Positions 1 through 8,772 are shown, counted from the first letter of the stretch. The stretch is 64,000 nt of DNA from Nostoc sp. S13 (GCF_029379315.1 NZ_JAQYWQ010000003.1:62001-126000), one strand, 5' to 3'. Notes: generated by a model not told the origin, from the letters alone. Made by a program: numbers and translations.

Positions 1-965
1 CAACCATAGCAATAAGCAGCAGTTTGTATCTCATTAATCAGGTCTAAACTGCCAGCTTCTAACAGTTTGCTAACTGTCAAGGTTTCGCCATTGCGATTTT
101 TCGCAGGCAAATTCATCATTTGGTTAAAGTCACAATCATATACATTGCCCAGATAGTCAATTGAAAGTTCATCACGACACATTAAATATTCAACTGTGCT
201 GGGATTAAAATGCGACTCTAAAAATTGTAAATAACTGGTGTACAGTTTTCTCCGTTCTAAATGCATTTTGGTTCTACCAACTGGTAGGTTGGTAATGGTG
301 AAGAGGTTGTTAAACACAATATTAAAATGTTCTTGTAAGAACATTTTGTAATCTCGTTCTAGGCTGGTCTGTTCGGGAGCTAAAGAAAATTTTTCACCCG
401 TGGGTAACTGGGGATTAAATACCAAGTCCAAAGTTAAATTTGGCTCTTTACCATAGCCGAGTTGGTTCAGCCACTGCAAAGCTTTAACTGAACTATCAAA
501 AACACCAGCACCGCGCATTTTATCAACATTATCTGCTAGGTAGCAAGGTAGGGAAGCCACAACTCTTACCTGGTGTTTAGCAAAGTATTCTGGTAAATCA
601 CTAAATCCATCTTCAAAATAAATGGTCAAATTAGACCGGACAATCACTTGTTTACCAGTTGCTCTTGCTGCTTCTACCAGTGGCTTAAATCCATAATTCA
701 TTTCTGGGGCACCACCAGTCAAATCCACAATTTTAATTTCGGGGAATCTGTGAATTAGCGAAATCAATTGTTCGCAAATTTCAGGAGAAAGTTCTTCTGT
801 ACGTTTTGGCCCAGCTTCAACATGACAGTGTGTACAGGCAAGGTTACAACGCTTACCTAGATTAATTTGTAAAACAGTGATTCCTTTTTTTTTAAAAGGA
901 GAATTGAGTTTGTTTTTAAATGGTATGACTGTTGAATCTAGTGTAACTTTTGATTGAGTTTGCAT
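1..965 (-). CDS. arsS: Arsenosugar biosynthesis radical SAM protein ArsS (3' end outside window)
   Basis: Read on the minus strand from an ATG at 965; the C-terminus runs past the left edge, leaving about 321 codons. Near residue 40 is CNLACTHCHVEAGP, a CxxxCxxC cluster that binds the radical SAM [4Fe-4S], followed by DLTGGAPEMN, the GGAPE-type SAM-binding strand. The family (DUF3641-containing) is of about this length, so only a short tail is missing. ArsS proteins convert methylated arsenic made by ArsM into arsenosugar precursors using SAM-derived radicals. Here it follows an ArsM-type gene and a PiT-type permease on the same strand, with only 47 bases to the permease, which suggests one transcript. 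Function is inferred from motif and context. Confidence 0.85.
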   Translation of the reverse strand, partial: MQTQSKVTLDSTVIPFKNKLNSPFKKKGITVLQINLGKRCNLACTHCHVEAGPKRTEELSPEICEQLISLIHRFPEIKIVDLTGGAPEMNYGFKPLVEAARATGKQVIVRSNLTIYFEDGFSDLPEYFAKHQVRVVASLPCYLADNVDKMRGAGVFDSSVKALQWLNQLGYGKEPNLTLDLVFNPQLPTGEKFSLAPEQTSLERDYKMFLQEHFNIVFNNLFTITNLPVGRTKMHLERRKLYTSYLQFLESHFNPSTVEYLMCRDELSIDYLGNVYDCDFNQMMNLPAKNRNGETLTVSKLLEAGSLDLINEIQTAAYCYG

Positions 966-1012
966 TAATTACTACTCCTTTTACATGGCATAAATATATT
1001 CAATCAATTTTT

Positions 1013-1972
1013 CTAACCTTGCAATAATCTATAGGTTATTGCACTAATAATTGCAGCAGTTGGTAAAGTTAAAATCCACGATAATAGTATCTGATAAAAA
1101 ACACGCATATTGGCTTTTTTGCCAGTCAACCCTACTCCAAAAATAGAACCAACTGAAACGTGAGTTGTGGAAACTGGAAGCCCAAACCGACTAGCTGCAA
1201 TGACTAGAACTCCAGTTACTATATTTGCTGATAAGCCTTGAGTATGATTCATTGAGGTAATTTTTTGACTCATGGTGACAGCAACTTTTTGGGAGTTGAT
1301 TAAACCACCAAGTGCCATTGCGATCGCAATCGTGATCATTCCTCCCTGTATCGAAAAATACTCAATAACTACAATCAGTGAGAAAATCTTGGGAGTATCA
1401 TTTAATCCTCTAGCAAAACTAACAATTCCAGCGCTGATAAAATGGCAAGTATCAATTATTTTCTGATTGACTGATAGATTCCATTTTGAATTGATATAGC
1501 CAGATAAGCTGTAAATTCCTGCTCCCAAGGGAATAGCAATGATTGGACTGAGTAATAGAGGCAAAATAAAGGAAGTTCCCAAAGCTGCAAAATTAATTTT
1601 GAGTCCGATCGCAACTAATCCAGCCCCAACCAGCGCACCTGTTAAACTGTGAGTTGTGGAAATGGGAAACCCCATGAGGGTGGCTATAAGCACTGTTAAA
1701 CCAGCCGCGATCGCTACTGCCAGATGAAACTCTGGAGCGTTAGCGATCGCATCAGGCACTAGTCCTTTTCCAGAGAAGTTTTTAATTAGTGTACTTGCCA
1801 AAAAAGTCGCAGATACTGCACCAGCCAAAGTTGTAATAGTTGCCCATAAAATTGCTGTTTGATAGCTGCTAGTTCGGCTACCAAATAACGTTGCTACCCC
1901 TTTAAAGTTGTCATTTGCACCATTTGAGTATGCTAAAAAAAGCGTGGCGATAAATAGACTAATTAACAACAT
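1013..1972 (-). CDS. PiT-family inorganic phosphate (or arsenate-linked) permease, short form
   Basis: A 319-residue, almost wholly hydrophobic protein with about ten membrane segments. It carries the duplicated PiT signature, once as GANDNFKGVATLFGS near residue 18 and again as RGLNDTPKIFSL near residue 188, plus the paired GFPISTTHSL and GLPVSTTHVS motifs. PiT proteins are cation-coupled phosphate permeases; this one is much shorter than the ~490-residue PitA type and lacks the long central loop. It lies between arsM and arsS on the same strand, so it may move phosphate or an arsenic compound in arsenic detoxification. That role is inference; the transporter family call is firm. Confidence 0.82.
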   Translation of the reverse strand: MLLISLFIATLFLAYSNGANDNFKGVATLFGSRTSSYQTAILWATITTLAGAVSATFLASTLIKNFSGKGLVPDAIANAPEFHLAVAIAAGLTVLIATLMGFPISTTHSLTGALVGAGLVAIGLKINFAALGTSFILPLLLSPIIAIPLGAGIYSLSGYINSKWNLSVNQKIIDTCHFISAGIVSFARGLNDTPKIFSLIVVIEYFSIQGGMITIAIAMALGGLINSQKVAVTMSQKITSMNHTQGLSANIVTGVLVIAASRFGLPVSTTHVSVGSIFGVGLTGKKANMRVFYQILLSWILTLPTAAIISAITYRLLQG

Positions 1973-2133
1973 TTTTGGGTTTATAAATTAACAAATCAGA
2001 ATCCAGAATCCCGAATACAATTAGTGAAATATTGAAATTGTGCATTCATTCGTCAGTACTTTGACAAGCTCAGTAACCATCGCACAGAATTATTCTGAAT
2101 TCTGAACGGTAGTTACTCTACTTGGAAAGACCC

Positions 2134-2195
2134 CTTCTCTACGAGACGCTTCGCGAAGGCGCTAGCCTCTCCCTTTGCGAGAAGACTGCACTACG
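2134..2195. repeat. Dispersed palindromic repeat (TCTCTACGAGACGC family)
   Basis: Palindrome-rich stretch containing TCTACGAGACGCTTCGCGAA. The same CTCGTAGAGAAG core recurs near 25002, 28882, 31761 and 44450. It lies between arsM and the permease; no gene is seen in the 254 bases here. Confidence 0.6.
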
Positions 2196-2226
2196 TCCTC
2201 CTGACACCTGAACTCTTTCTGAAAAA

Positions 2227-3195
2227 TTAACAGCAACCACCACCGCTATAGTGCCAGGTTGAATTGGTAACAATTATTTCTGCTGGCTTGATAGCAGCAA
2301 GTTTAGCAGCAGTCTTATCACACACTGCTGCGGGAATACCTCGCTGAAGTATATGACCTGCTAAATCGTCAAAGAATGGTTCCAAGCCAGCATAAATTGC
2401 TGTTTTACCCGTGAAAAGGCAAGCACCATCTTCTGGAATAGCAACTTTAAAAGAGACAGAATCCAGGCTTTCTAAAAGTAGGTGTTCTTCTAAATTATAA
2501 GTCTGCAAATCTAGGAGACGATAAGGACGACGGGCGCGAATTTCAACTTGACCAAAGCCAGCATTTGTAATCCGTTCAGTATACTCTTGATATGTGAGTG
2601 CGCCTGATAAACACATGGCTCTGAGTCGTTCATCTTGTTGGAGATGTGCTGGAATTTCACTAGTGGCAATTGGATCACTCATCTGTAAGCGTCCGCCTGG
2701 TTTTAATACCCGATAGGCTTCTTTTAAAGCACGGGTTAAATCTTCTGGTTCAAAGATGTTGAAAAGGCAATTTTGCGCCACGATATCGACGCTAGCATCA
2801 GCAACAGGTAAGTTAAAAGCATCGCCTTCGCGGATTTCTACAAACCTGGTGTCAAACCACGGGTTTTCTTGAGCAGCAATTTCCAAATTACGTGCGGCGG
2901 CTTCCCGCATAGCTGCAACTGGTTCAATGGCAATTACAGCACCTTCATGGCGCGAAAAATAAGCGAATTGCAACGCTTCTAAGCCGCCGCCAACACCGAC
3001 ATACAGCACAGTCGGTTGGTTTCCTAGTTCCGTGGGATGAACAGTGGTGCCACAACCATAGTTCATTTCCTGCATTGGCAAAGGAATTTTTAATCCTGGT
3101 AGTTGCAGGGGTGTACTTTGCACACAACAAAGTCCAACTTGGGGGGTTTGGGCAACTTCGCGATAGAATTGCGCTGCTGTTTCTAGATAGGTCAT
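2227..3195 (-). CDS. arsM: ArsM-type arsenite S-adenosylmethionine methyltransferase
   Basis: A 322-residue class I SAM methyltransferase. The glycine-rich motif I is VLYVGVGGGLEALQF (residues ~63-77), followed by an acidic IAIEP end of strand 2 and VLKPGGRLQMSDP. Cysteines typical of arsenite-binding ArsM proteins are seen in GLCCVQ, NYGCGTT and CLSGA, and the protein ends in SGGGCC, a Cys-rich tail seen in the arsenosugar-type ArsM group. It would methylate As(III) stepwise. It heads a minus-strand series arsM, PiT permease, arsS. The start is the ATG at 3195; nothing upstream on that strand extends it. Confidence 0.83.
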   Translation of the reverse strand: MTYLETAAQFYREVAQTPQVGLCCVQSTPLQLPGLKIPLPMQEMNYGCGTTVHPTELGNQPTVLYVGVGGGLEALQFAYFSRHEGAVIAIEPVAAMREAAARNLEIAAQENPWFDTRFVEIREGDAFNLPVADASVDIVAQNCLFNIFEPEDLTRALKEAYRVLKPGGRLQMSDPIATSEIPAHLQQDERLRAMCLSGALTYQEYTERITNAGFGQVEIRARRPYRLLDLQTYNLEEHLLLESLDSVSFKVAIPEDGACLFTGKTAIYAGLEPFFDDLAGHILQRGIPAAVCDKTAAKLAAIKPAEIIVTNSTWHYSGGGCC

Positions 3196-3318
3196 GCCAT
3201 TTGAGATTTTAGATAATCATAAGCTTTGTGGATATTAGTATAATTAAAACTCTGAGTTACATGAGTTTTTGCTGAGATTGCCAAAAACTCCAAATCTTCA
3301 TAAAAAGTAAATATTCCA

Positions 3319-3408
3319 GGACTTACGCCAAAAGGCAGTCAAAGCCTTGACTTACCGTAGGGGCAATTTATGAATTGCCCCTATATCTGGTACTTGATGC
3401 CTAAGTCC
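3319..3408. mobile_element. Small MITE-like repeat with GGACTTA/TAAGTCC ends
   Basis: A ~90-bp element bounded by GGACTTA (3319-3325) and TAAGTCC (3402-3408), with an internal hairpin GGGGCAATTTATGAATTGCCCC. It abuts the point where the winged-helix remnant of the neighbouring response regulator stops. A similar GGACTTACGC start occurs at about 41613. Confidence 0.5.
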
Positions 3409-3899
3409 GATATTTTAGTAAATTAAATTCCTTAGCAGTTAACTAAATTAACCGTTGATCTCAGTACACTTCCCGCGTGCGACGATTTAAACTCCGGTTT
3501 TCAAATACCAAAATATCTGGGCTGTCTGCTTACTTAGTGGCTTCTTCGCAGGTGTGTGCCGACTCTGGCTAATAATTCATCAACGCTAAAGGGTTTAACG
3601 AGGTAATCGTCAGCACCAGCGTCTAAACCTGCAATGCGATCGCTCACTTCATCTTTGACGGTTAACAAGATTATCGGCACTTGATCACCAATACTTCGCA
3701 GGCGGCGGCAAATTTCCAACCCCGATAAACCTGGCAACATCCAGTCTAAAATTACTAAATCTAGATGTAACTCCCGCGCTGCGGTGAGTGCAGTTAATCC
3801 ATCGTAGGCAATACTGACTTGATAACCTTGATAATTCAATTCCAATTCGACAAGTCGTGCCAGTTTGACTTCATCTTCAACCAGTAAGATGTGCGTCAT
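3407..3899 (-). pseudogene. OmpR-type response regulator: intact receiver, broken DNA-binding domain
   Basis: The first 121 codons (3899-3534) encode a complete receiver domain: acidic VEDE, phospho-acceptor Asp in VILDWMLPG, Thr in LLTVKD and Lys in YLVKPF. It stops at a TAA just after HLRRSH. Beyond the stop, in another frame on the same strand, are FENRSLNRRTREVY, then a TGA (3461-3463), DQRLI, a TAG (3443-3445), and LTAKEFNLLKY, which is the start of an OmpR/PhoB winged helix. The remnant ends at the repeat at 3319-3408. So a full-length DNA-binding regulator has been frameshifted, mutated and truncated. The receiver alone could still be made and phosphorylated. No histidine kinase lies next to it. 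Confidence 0.8.
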
Positions 3900-4092
3900 G
3901 ATGATGTTAATGATTTCAGCAGGGTACGGAAAGCAACAATACGGTGTGGAAATACTTTAGCAATGTGCTAGCTACTCAGTAGCCATACATTTAATTAAGT
4001 GTACGTTAGCTTAGTATAAACCTGAGTATAGTAACAACCGTAAATTTGCAATTACCGATCGCGGCTTGATTAAAGAACGATTCAACTGGCTA

Positions 4093-4380
4093 TTAGCAAT
4101 AGGCTGTGACATCTTCACCGCATTCATCGGCAAGATAACATAGCGCTTTAAAACGCAAACCAACCACTTCCTCGTATAGGGGATTTAATTTACACATCGG
4201 AGGAATGTGAAATAGCTTCCGACCAAACAGCGTCAAGTCTCGCTCAAAGGGACACTGAGCAGGAATAGCTTTGCACAGGAAATGAGCCAATTTGCAGTTA
4301 TGAATTTCTATCGTTTCCAACCACTCGCGGACTGGGTGCAGTAGATCATTGTCTAAGCGGGCTTGAATAAAGCTTGTCAT
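4093..4380 (-). CDS. Mo-dependent nitrogenase C-terminal domain small protein
   Basis: A 95-residue protein matching the small cyanobacterial family named after the Mo-nitrogenase C-terminal domain (Mo-nitro_C). Conserved stretches visible are HNCKLAHFLCKAIPAQCPFE, FGRKLFHIPPMCKLNPLYE and ALCYLADECGEDV, with seven cysteines. No catalytic role is established for the family; the name does not mean that it is a nitrogenase subunit. The ATG at 4380 is the only sensible start. It stands alone, with no nif genes within the window. It supports a diazotrophic or diazotroph-related lineage. Confidence 0.75.
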   Translation of the reverse strand: MTSFIQARLDNDLLHPVREWLETIEIHNCKLAHFLCKAIPAQCPFERDLTLFGRKLFHIPPMCKLNPLYEEVVGLRFKALCYLADECGEDVTAYC

Positions 4381-5068
4381 AATTATTCACCTTAATAATT
4401 TCTAACTAGATTGAGTTTGTTGTATTTGAACTTCTATAAATACATACAGTTAGGTTCTATAGTTTTATGCACTGATTGCTCATTCTTTGGTTTTCTACAG
4501 AGATAGAATAAGTCTCTAGGCACATTGTTAACTACACATTCAAGTGCTACAGTTCCCGATAATTTATCAAGCCGAACATATCTTTATGTGCTAAACCGCA
4601 TTTTTGTAGAGTGTGTTACGCCGTAGGCTAACGTACCGACTATAGCGGTTCTCGTTTGGATACAATAGACGGTAGGGGCACAGCAATGCCCATCCGTGTC
4701 AACTTAACGTGAAAGTTAGTCTAGAAGCAGCTTTTAGAGATTATCTCGAAAAGAAGTCTCTGACTCTTAATGCATTCTGAGAGGCTCCGCCTCAAGACTT
4801 GCGGCAGAGCCACCAGCAGCTGCATTTCCAGCCTCTGGCTGGAAACAAGGTTTTAAAGGAGTTTGAGCTTAAGTTGACACCAATGAGCAATGCCCCTACT
4901 AATGGTACGGCAGTTCGCCCAAGTCGAGAGACTCGCCCACGCGACTGCCTCCTGTATTCCATGCAATTGAGAACCGCTATAGTTAACTTGTGTATTAACC
5001 AACTTTTTGGAGGGGCAGCTAAACTTAACTTAAAAAAGCATCAAGCTTTAAGAAAGCTGCGAAAACTG
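4381..5068. other. Intergenic region with dispersed repeats
   Basis: No convincing gene. It contains TATAGCGGTTCTCGTTTGGA (4641-4660), an element whose relatives appear near 10956, and a block at about 4780-4850 rich in GAGGCTCCGCCTC and CAGCCTCTGGCTGG, both short palindromes common as dispersed repeats. Confidence 0.5.
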
Positions 5069-5686
5069 ATGAATCATGACTTTTTCAGTCACAAAAAGCT
5101 ACTTTTTGATCGATGGGCACCAAGTTACGACTGGTTCTTTCCTTCAGTGTTTTATCGAGCCGTTCACAAACGGTTGCTGGAGTACGTCGATTTATCAGAG
5201 CCAGCAAATATACTTGATATCGGCTGTGGTACTGGACGCTTACTTGAGCGCCTTGCCACTCAGTTTCCCGACCTGCGAGCTACCGGATTGGATTTATCTG
5301 CGAATATGCTGCGCGTAGCAAGACAGAGCAACCGCCACCGTCCACGTTTAATTTATATCGAGGGCAAAGCTGAGTCTCTTCCCTTTGCTGAAGGTCAATT
5401 TGATGCCGTTTTCAGCACTATCAGCTTCTTGCACTATTTGGAACCTAAACAGGTGGTTAGTGAGATAGCACGGGTACTTTCTCCCGGTGGACGCTTTTAT
5501 TTAGTTGACATTACTTCTAAAAAAGAGACAGAACCTCAATTATTGCCAGTCTCTCCCCGTGGAATTAGACTCTACAGCCCTAATCAACGTCAACTTCTTG
5601 GCTCCTCTGCTGGGCTATTGTGTTTGAATCACCACTATTTACTAGGGCCTGTTTTACTAACGATTTTTGCTAAACCTCCGATTTAA
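5069..5686 (+). CDS. Class I SAM-dependent methyltransferase
   Basis: A 205-residue methyltransferase of the UbiE/Methyltransf_11 type. Motif I is ILDIGCGTGRLLERL (about residue 47), the acidic strand-2 end is TGLDLSANML, motif post-I/II is FDAVFSTISFLHYL, and motif III is VLSPGGRFYLVD. The substrate cannot be read from sequence. The open frame extends upstream to a TTG at 4799, but those 90 codons cross dispersed repeat DNA and do not look like protein, so the ATG at 5069 (MNHDFFSHKK) is preferred. The start is moderately certain; the ribosome-binding site is weak. Confidence 0.72.
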   Translation: MNHDFFSHKKLLFDRWAPSYDWFFPSVFYRAVHKRLLEYVDLSEPANILDIGCGTGRLLERLATQFPDLRATGLDLSANMLRVARQSNRHRPRLIYIEGKAESLPFAEGQFDAVFSTISFLHYLEPKQVVSEIARVLSPGGRFYLVDITSKKETEPQLLPVSPRGIRLYSPNQRQLLGSSAGLLCLNHHYLLGPVLLTIFAKPPI

Positions 5687-5768
5687 AAATAGAGAATGGG
5701 GAATGGGGGAAACTAAACGATTGGAAACACCTTGTATCCAGCCCTGTTCTGCATATCTTAATTACGAA

Positions 5769-6281
5769 TTACGAATTACTTCGATATTCCATAAACACCA
5801 CAGGAACTTTCAGCAGCCTTTTAGCTAACTGCGAGAATCTAAATTTACCCTTGAGCGTAGACAAACCTATTGTCTTGGGAAATTGTGGTAAGTCTTCAAA
5901 AGATATTGGCACAAAATCAAAGCGACTGTAAAACTGCGCCAGTCGCTCACCTAAACATTCAAGATAAAGTGGTTGTGTTGCTGTATTAATCAAATGCTGG
6001 ATTAGCAAAGTAGCCAAACCGCGACCTCTCCAAGCTGATGCAACGACCAAACTACCAAGTTCTTGTGCCCCTGAGAAATTACGTAGCTGTCCACAAGCTA
6101 CCAGATTGCGTAGGCTTTGCCCGCCGTAGGTATCGCATTCAATTACCCAAAATTGCTGCCAATTTAATTGGGTTGGATCGAGTATCGCTGAAAACACCAG
6201 CAATCGAATCGACCACCGATCCGCAGAGGTGGCTTTGCGAAGGACACACCCAGATGGTAACGATAGATTGTTCTGGTTCAT
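5769..6281 (-). CDS. GNAT-family N-acetyltransferase
   Basis: A 170-residue GNAT protein. The acetyl-CoA pyrophosphate loop is seen in VVASAWRGRGLATLLIQHLI (R/Q-x-x-G-x-G/A as RGRGLA), preceded by the strand ELGSLVV. The substrate is unknown. The ATG at 6281 is preferred over a TTG three bases earlier. It stands alone between a methyltransferase on the opposite strand and a small disordered protein. Confidence 0.7.
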   Translation of the reverse strand: MNQNNLSLPSGCVLRKATSADRWSIRLLVFSAILDPTQLNWQQFWVIECDTYGGQSLRNLVACGQLRNFSGAQELGSLVVASAWRGRGLATLLIQHLINTATQPLYLECLGERLAQFYSRFDFVPISFEDLPQFPKTIGLSTLKGKFRFSQLAKRLLKVPVVFMEYRSNS

Positions 6282-6614
6282 CAATTACACTTTCATAGTT
6301 TGGATCACAATCATCACACCATATTATTCACTCACATCCACTGAGATGATTTGGCATTTCTTCTCAACTATTAATAATGCAACTTCAAAAGCATCTTGGA
6401 CATCAAACCCGTTCCAAGTTCCCCCTTAACCACAGCAAGCCTTCTCAGTTTAACAAATTCTATATTTATGGATTTTTGTCAGCATATATGAGTAGTACTA
6501 AACAATACTTCCGATAGAGGGCCGCATCAGCCATAACTAGATTCTGGATAGATGTACTCACACGCCGAACTTTTTTAAGATAATACTAACAATAGATGAT
6601 TAGGAATGTTAGTC

Positions 6615-6815
6615 ATGGCTGAAGAACAAAAACAAAAATCTGATAATCAAGAAACTACGCCTAGTGCTTCTGGTGGCTACCAAACCCCCATCGAAGAAGG
6701 TATCCGCAAAACTGGCGATGCTGAAAAGAGTGATGCTAAACCCAGTGCTACACCAGAAGCACCAGGAGAAGATGGTATCGCAGGTAGCCCCAATCAGGGA
6801 ACTGAGTCACGTTAA
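6615..6815 (+). CDS. Small acidic, probably disordered protein
   Basis: A 66-residue hydrophilic protein, rich in E, K, S, P and G, with no predicted secondary structure or hydrophobic core. It starts MAEEQKQKSD and ends GSPNQGTESR. AGGA at 6602-6605 sits nine bases before the ATG at 6615 and touches the earlier ATG at 6606, so the later start is chosen. A pair of related short segments, IEEGIRKTGDAEKS and EAPGEDGIAGS, gives a weakly repetitive look. The function is unknown; I would guess a stress- or desiccation-type disordered protein, without support beyond composition. Confidence 0.55.
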   Translation: MAEEQKQKSDNQETTPSASGGYQTPIEEGIRKTGDAEKSDAKPSATPEAPGEDGIAGSPNQGTESR

Positions 6816-6861
6816 TTGGTTTGAACTTTCCTAAGTTCCAATAATCTAATTGGGCTTTTTA
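6815..6861 (+). terminator. Possible terminator after the small acidic protein
   Basis: GAACTT (6823-6828) and AAGTTC (6833-6838) pair around a 4-base loop, and TTGG/CCAA extends the stem past a bulge. A T-run, GGGCTTTTTAT, follows at about 6852. The stem is weak. Confidence 0.35.
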
Positions 6862-7345
6862 TAGTAACCCGGATTTAGTAAAATTTGAGTGGATAGTTGT
6901 GGTTTAGATCACGATTATTCACTTATTTTCGTTGTCGAAGAATCGTTTTTAAAGGATTTGAAACGCTACAAGGAAAAATCGGTTACTCAGTTGATAAATT
7001 AAATTGTATGAATGAAAACTGCCTCGCCTACGGGATTAAAATTTCCGACTCAGATTGGGAAAAGACTCCAGCCAAGGTCAAGTCGCTTTGCTCCAATTAA
7101 AAATTAAAAATTATTAATTAAAAAATTGCAAGATGCTCGAGGACTCGCTAACGCTTCGCTATCAGTGGTTGCTCTATACCCCAAATTAATTAATTAAAAA
7201 TTATTGTTTTTATTAATTTTTAACTTTTAATTTTTAATTAAAAAAAAGTCAAAGAACTGGTAGAGAAAACGAGGCGGCAGATAAAGTAATTTCGTTCAAA
7301 GGCTTGCTGAACAAGAGTCCAAACAGCAGGAGCTATGAGAAAAAA

Positions 7346-8230
7346 TTAATCGCAAATTGCTTCATACCGTAAAGCTCCACTACTGCCACTCGGAAAAAGC
7401 GCATTTTCATATATACCAACTAACTCTTTTCCAAGTCGCTGACAATTTTTGATTGAAACTTCGCTGAGATTACTAGCAACAATTCCACACCCTAACACTC
7501 CTGGATGTTCATCGAAGAGTGGGTCATCTATTGCAGCTAAACTTACGTCACCGCACCAAATTCGTCTTTCTCTCAAACTCAGTTGATATTTTGTCAAAGA
7601 CAACTTTATTTCATTAATTAAAGTGTCTCTGTATTGATAAGAATCATAACCATACCAATACAAGACTTTTAAACCTTGCTGACTCAATTTACTAAATAAG
7701 TCTATCGAATGCAGTCCGTTAGCAGACCGCGTAAATGGACGGAAAGGATCAATATGTACAAATGTAGTTAAAGCGTCTTGTGCTGACAACTTCGCTGCTT
7801 TTTCTGCTAATGTACTAATACCATCTGCGTGAATCACCTCAACAACTTTTGATGCGGCTTCAGTATCCGATGCTTCTTGAATATTCTTCAAGCTTTCATT
7901 ATCTATGTCGCAAAACAAAAACTTAGATTTGTTTTTATGCAGGACTTTTAATGCAATCAACGGTGAACCTGGGTAGGTAGATAATTGTCCCTCTTGTTGG
8001 TAGGTGTTAAGAATATGCTTGTATGCTGACGCTTCAAGCATTGGAGATTGGGCTGTATGGTCTATGAAGTAAAACACTCCATAATCCCTCTGAATAGAAT
8101 GTGTGAGGGTGTACAACGCAGAACCAGCATGAGATTCCCAGTACGAAAACGGCTTTTCAACTCTCAGAATTTCTGCTAATGGCAAATGTTTCCAAATATC
8201 ACCGATTGTTCCGAAGTGTCTATTTGTCAT
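7346..8230 (-). CDS. RlmJ-like (adenine-N6) methyltransferase homologue with altered catalytic motif
   Basis: A 294-residue protein. Its N-terminus (NRHFGTIGDIWKHLPLAEIL) resembles the RlmJ start GNHADVLKH; SHAG matches the RlmJ THAG loop, and YPGSPLIALKVL matches RlmJ YPGSPLIA almost exactly. RlmJ methylates A2030 of 23S rRNA through a D/N-PPY motif; at the matching place this protein has HIDPFRPF, so the second Pro and the aromatic residue of the motif are lost. The C-terminus (RERRIWCGDVS) is unlike RlmJ. It may be a diverged methyltransferase with another target or an inactive form. The ATG at 8230 is preferred to a TTG 12 bases upstream. Confidence 0.6.
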   Translation of the reverse strand: MTNRHFGTIGDIWKHLPLAEILRVEKPFSYWESHAGSALYTLTHSIQRDYGVFYFIDHTAQSPMLEASAYKHILNTYQQEGQLSTYPGSPLIALKVLHKNKSKFLFCDIDNESLKNIQEASDTEAASKVVEVIHADGISTLAEKAAKLSAQDALTTFVHIDPFRPFTRSANGLHSIDLFSKLSQQGLKVLYWYGYDSYQYRDTLINEIKLSLTKYQLSLRERRIWCGDVSLAAIDDPLFDEHPGVLGCGIVASNLSEVSIKNCQRLGKELVGIYENALFPSGSSGALRYEAICD

Positions 8231-8248
8231 ATTGATTAGCAAAAGATT

Positions 8249-8464
8249 TTATCTGTAGTAACATTTGTCAATCCAAAGTCGCATTTCTTCTTCAGAACCA
8301 AAACAAGCAGAGCGTCCTGTGATTGGATCGTAGGCGTGCCAACAAGAAATGTTACCACGCCGGTCTGATTCTGGCCAAACTTGGAGGTCAGAACCACTAA
8401 TCATCCATATAACAAAATGTTGCCAATATTTTCGTAAATTTAACAAAAAATTAAATTTGTTCAT
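8249..8464 (-). CDS. Conserved small protein of unknown function
   Basis: A 71-residue protein starting MNKFNFLLNLRKYWQHF. The second half, LQVWPESDRRGNISCWHAY followed by DPITGRSACFGSEEEM, looks like a compact single-domain fold with several aromatic residues and three cysteines (SCW, ACF, KCY). I do not recognise a named family. The frame stays open further upstream to a TTG at 8602, but the ATG at 8464 is the more natural start. It ends 18 bases before the RlmJ-like start on the same strand, so the two are probably co-transcribed. Confidence 0.55.
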   Translation of the reverse strand: MNKFNFLLNLRKYWQHFVIWMISGSDLQVWPESDRRGNISCWHAYDPITGRSACFGSEEEMRLWIDKCYYR

Positions 8465-8664
8465 AGTGAAAGCACCTGATAAACAGTGAACTATTACTAT
8501 TACTTTTACGTAAGAGTTTTTAACTGAGAAGGTACAGTTTTGGCAGATTTGATCTAGTACAGTTAAGCGCCATTCCAACTGGTATAGTAAAAAAACTCTC
8601 AACTGTACTAGGTAAACTTGGTAAAAATAGTTTATATTGCCAGTATTGATGATTATTTAGTCAT

Positions 8665-8755
8665 TAGACATCTCCGAAAAATAATGTAGAGACGCGAAAT
8701 TTTGCGTCTCTACAAGAGTTGTAGATAATGCATATTTAATTTCTGGAAATGTCTA
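8665..8755. mobile_element. MITE family 1, copy A (91 bp)
   Basis: The ends TAGACATCTCC and GGAAATGTCTA are inverted repeats with one mismatch, flanked by TA on both sides as for TA-target elements. The centre is a near-perfect palindrome TGTAGAGACGCG...CGTCTCTACA. It matches the 91-bp copy at 34981-35071 over its whole length. Its right end contains an ATG (8749) in frame with the following MocR gene. Confidence 0.85.
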
Positions 8756-8772
8756 TTAACAAATGCGCCAAA

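Noticed and set aside
4799-5068. N-terminal extension of the methyltransferase from a TTG
   Set aside because: Crosses dispersed repeat DNA; the encoded residues do not resemble any methyltransferase N-terminus.
6897-7100. 67-codon plus-strand frame, MWFRSRLFTYFRC...
   Set aside because: No ribosome-binding site, no family, and the following DNA is AT-rich repeat. The part NCMNENCLAYGIKISDSDWE looks mildly protein-like, but the support is too thin for a gene.
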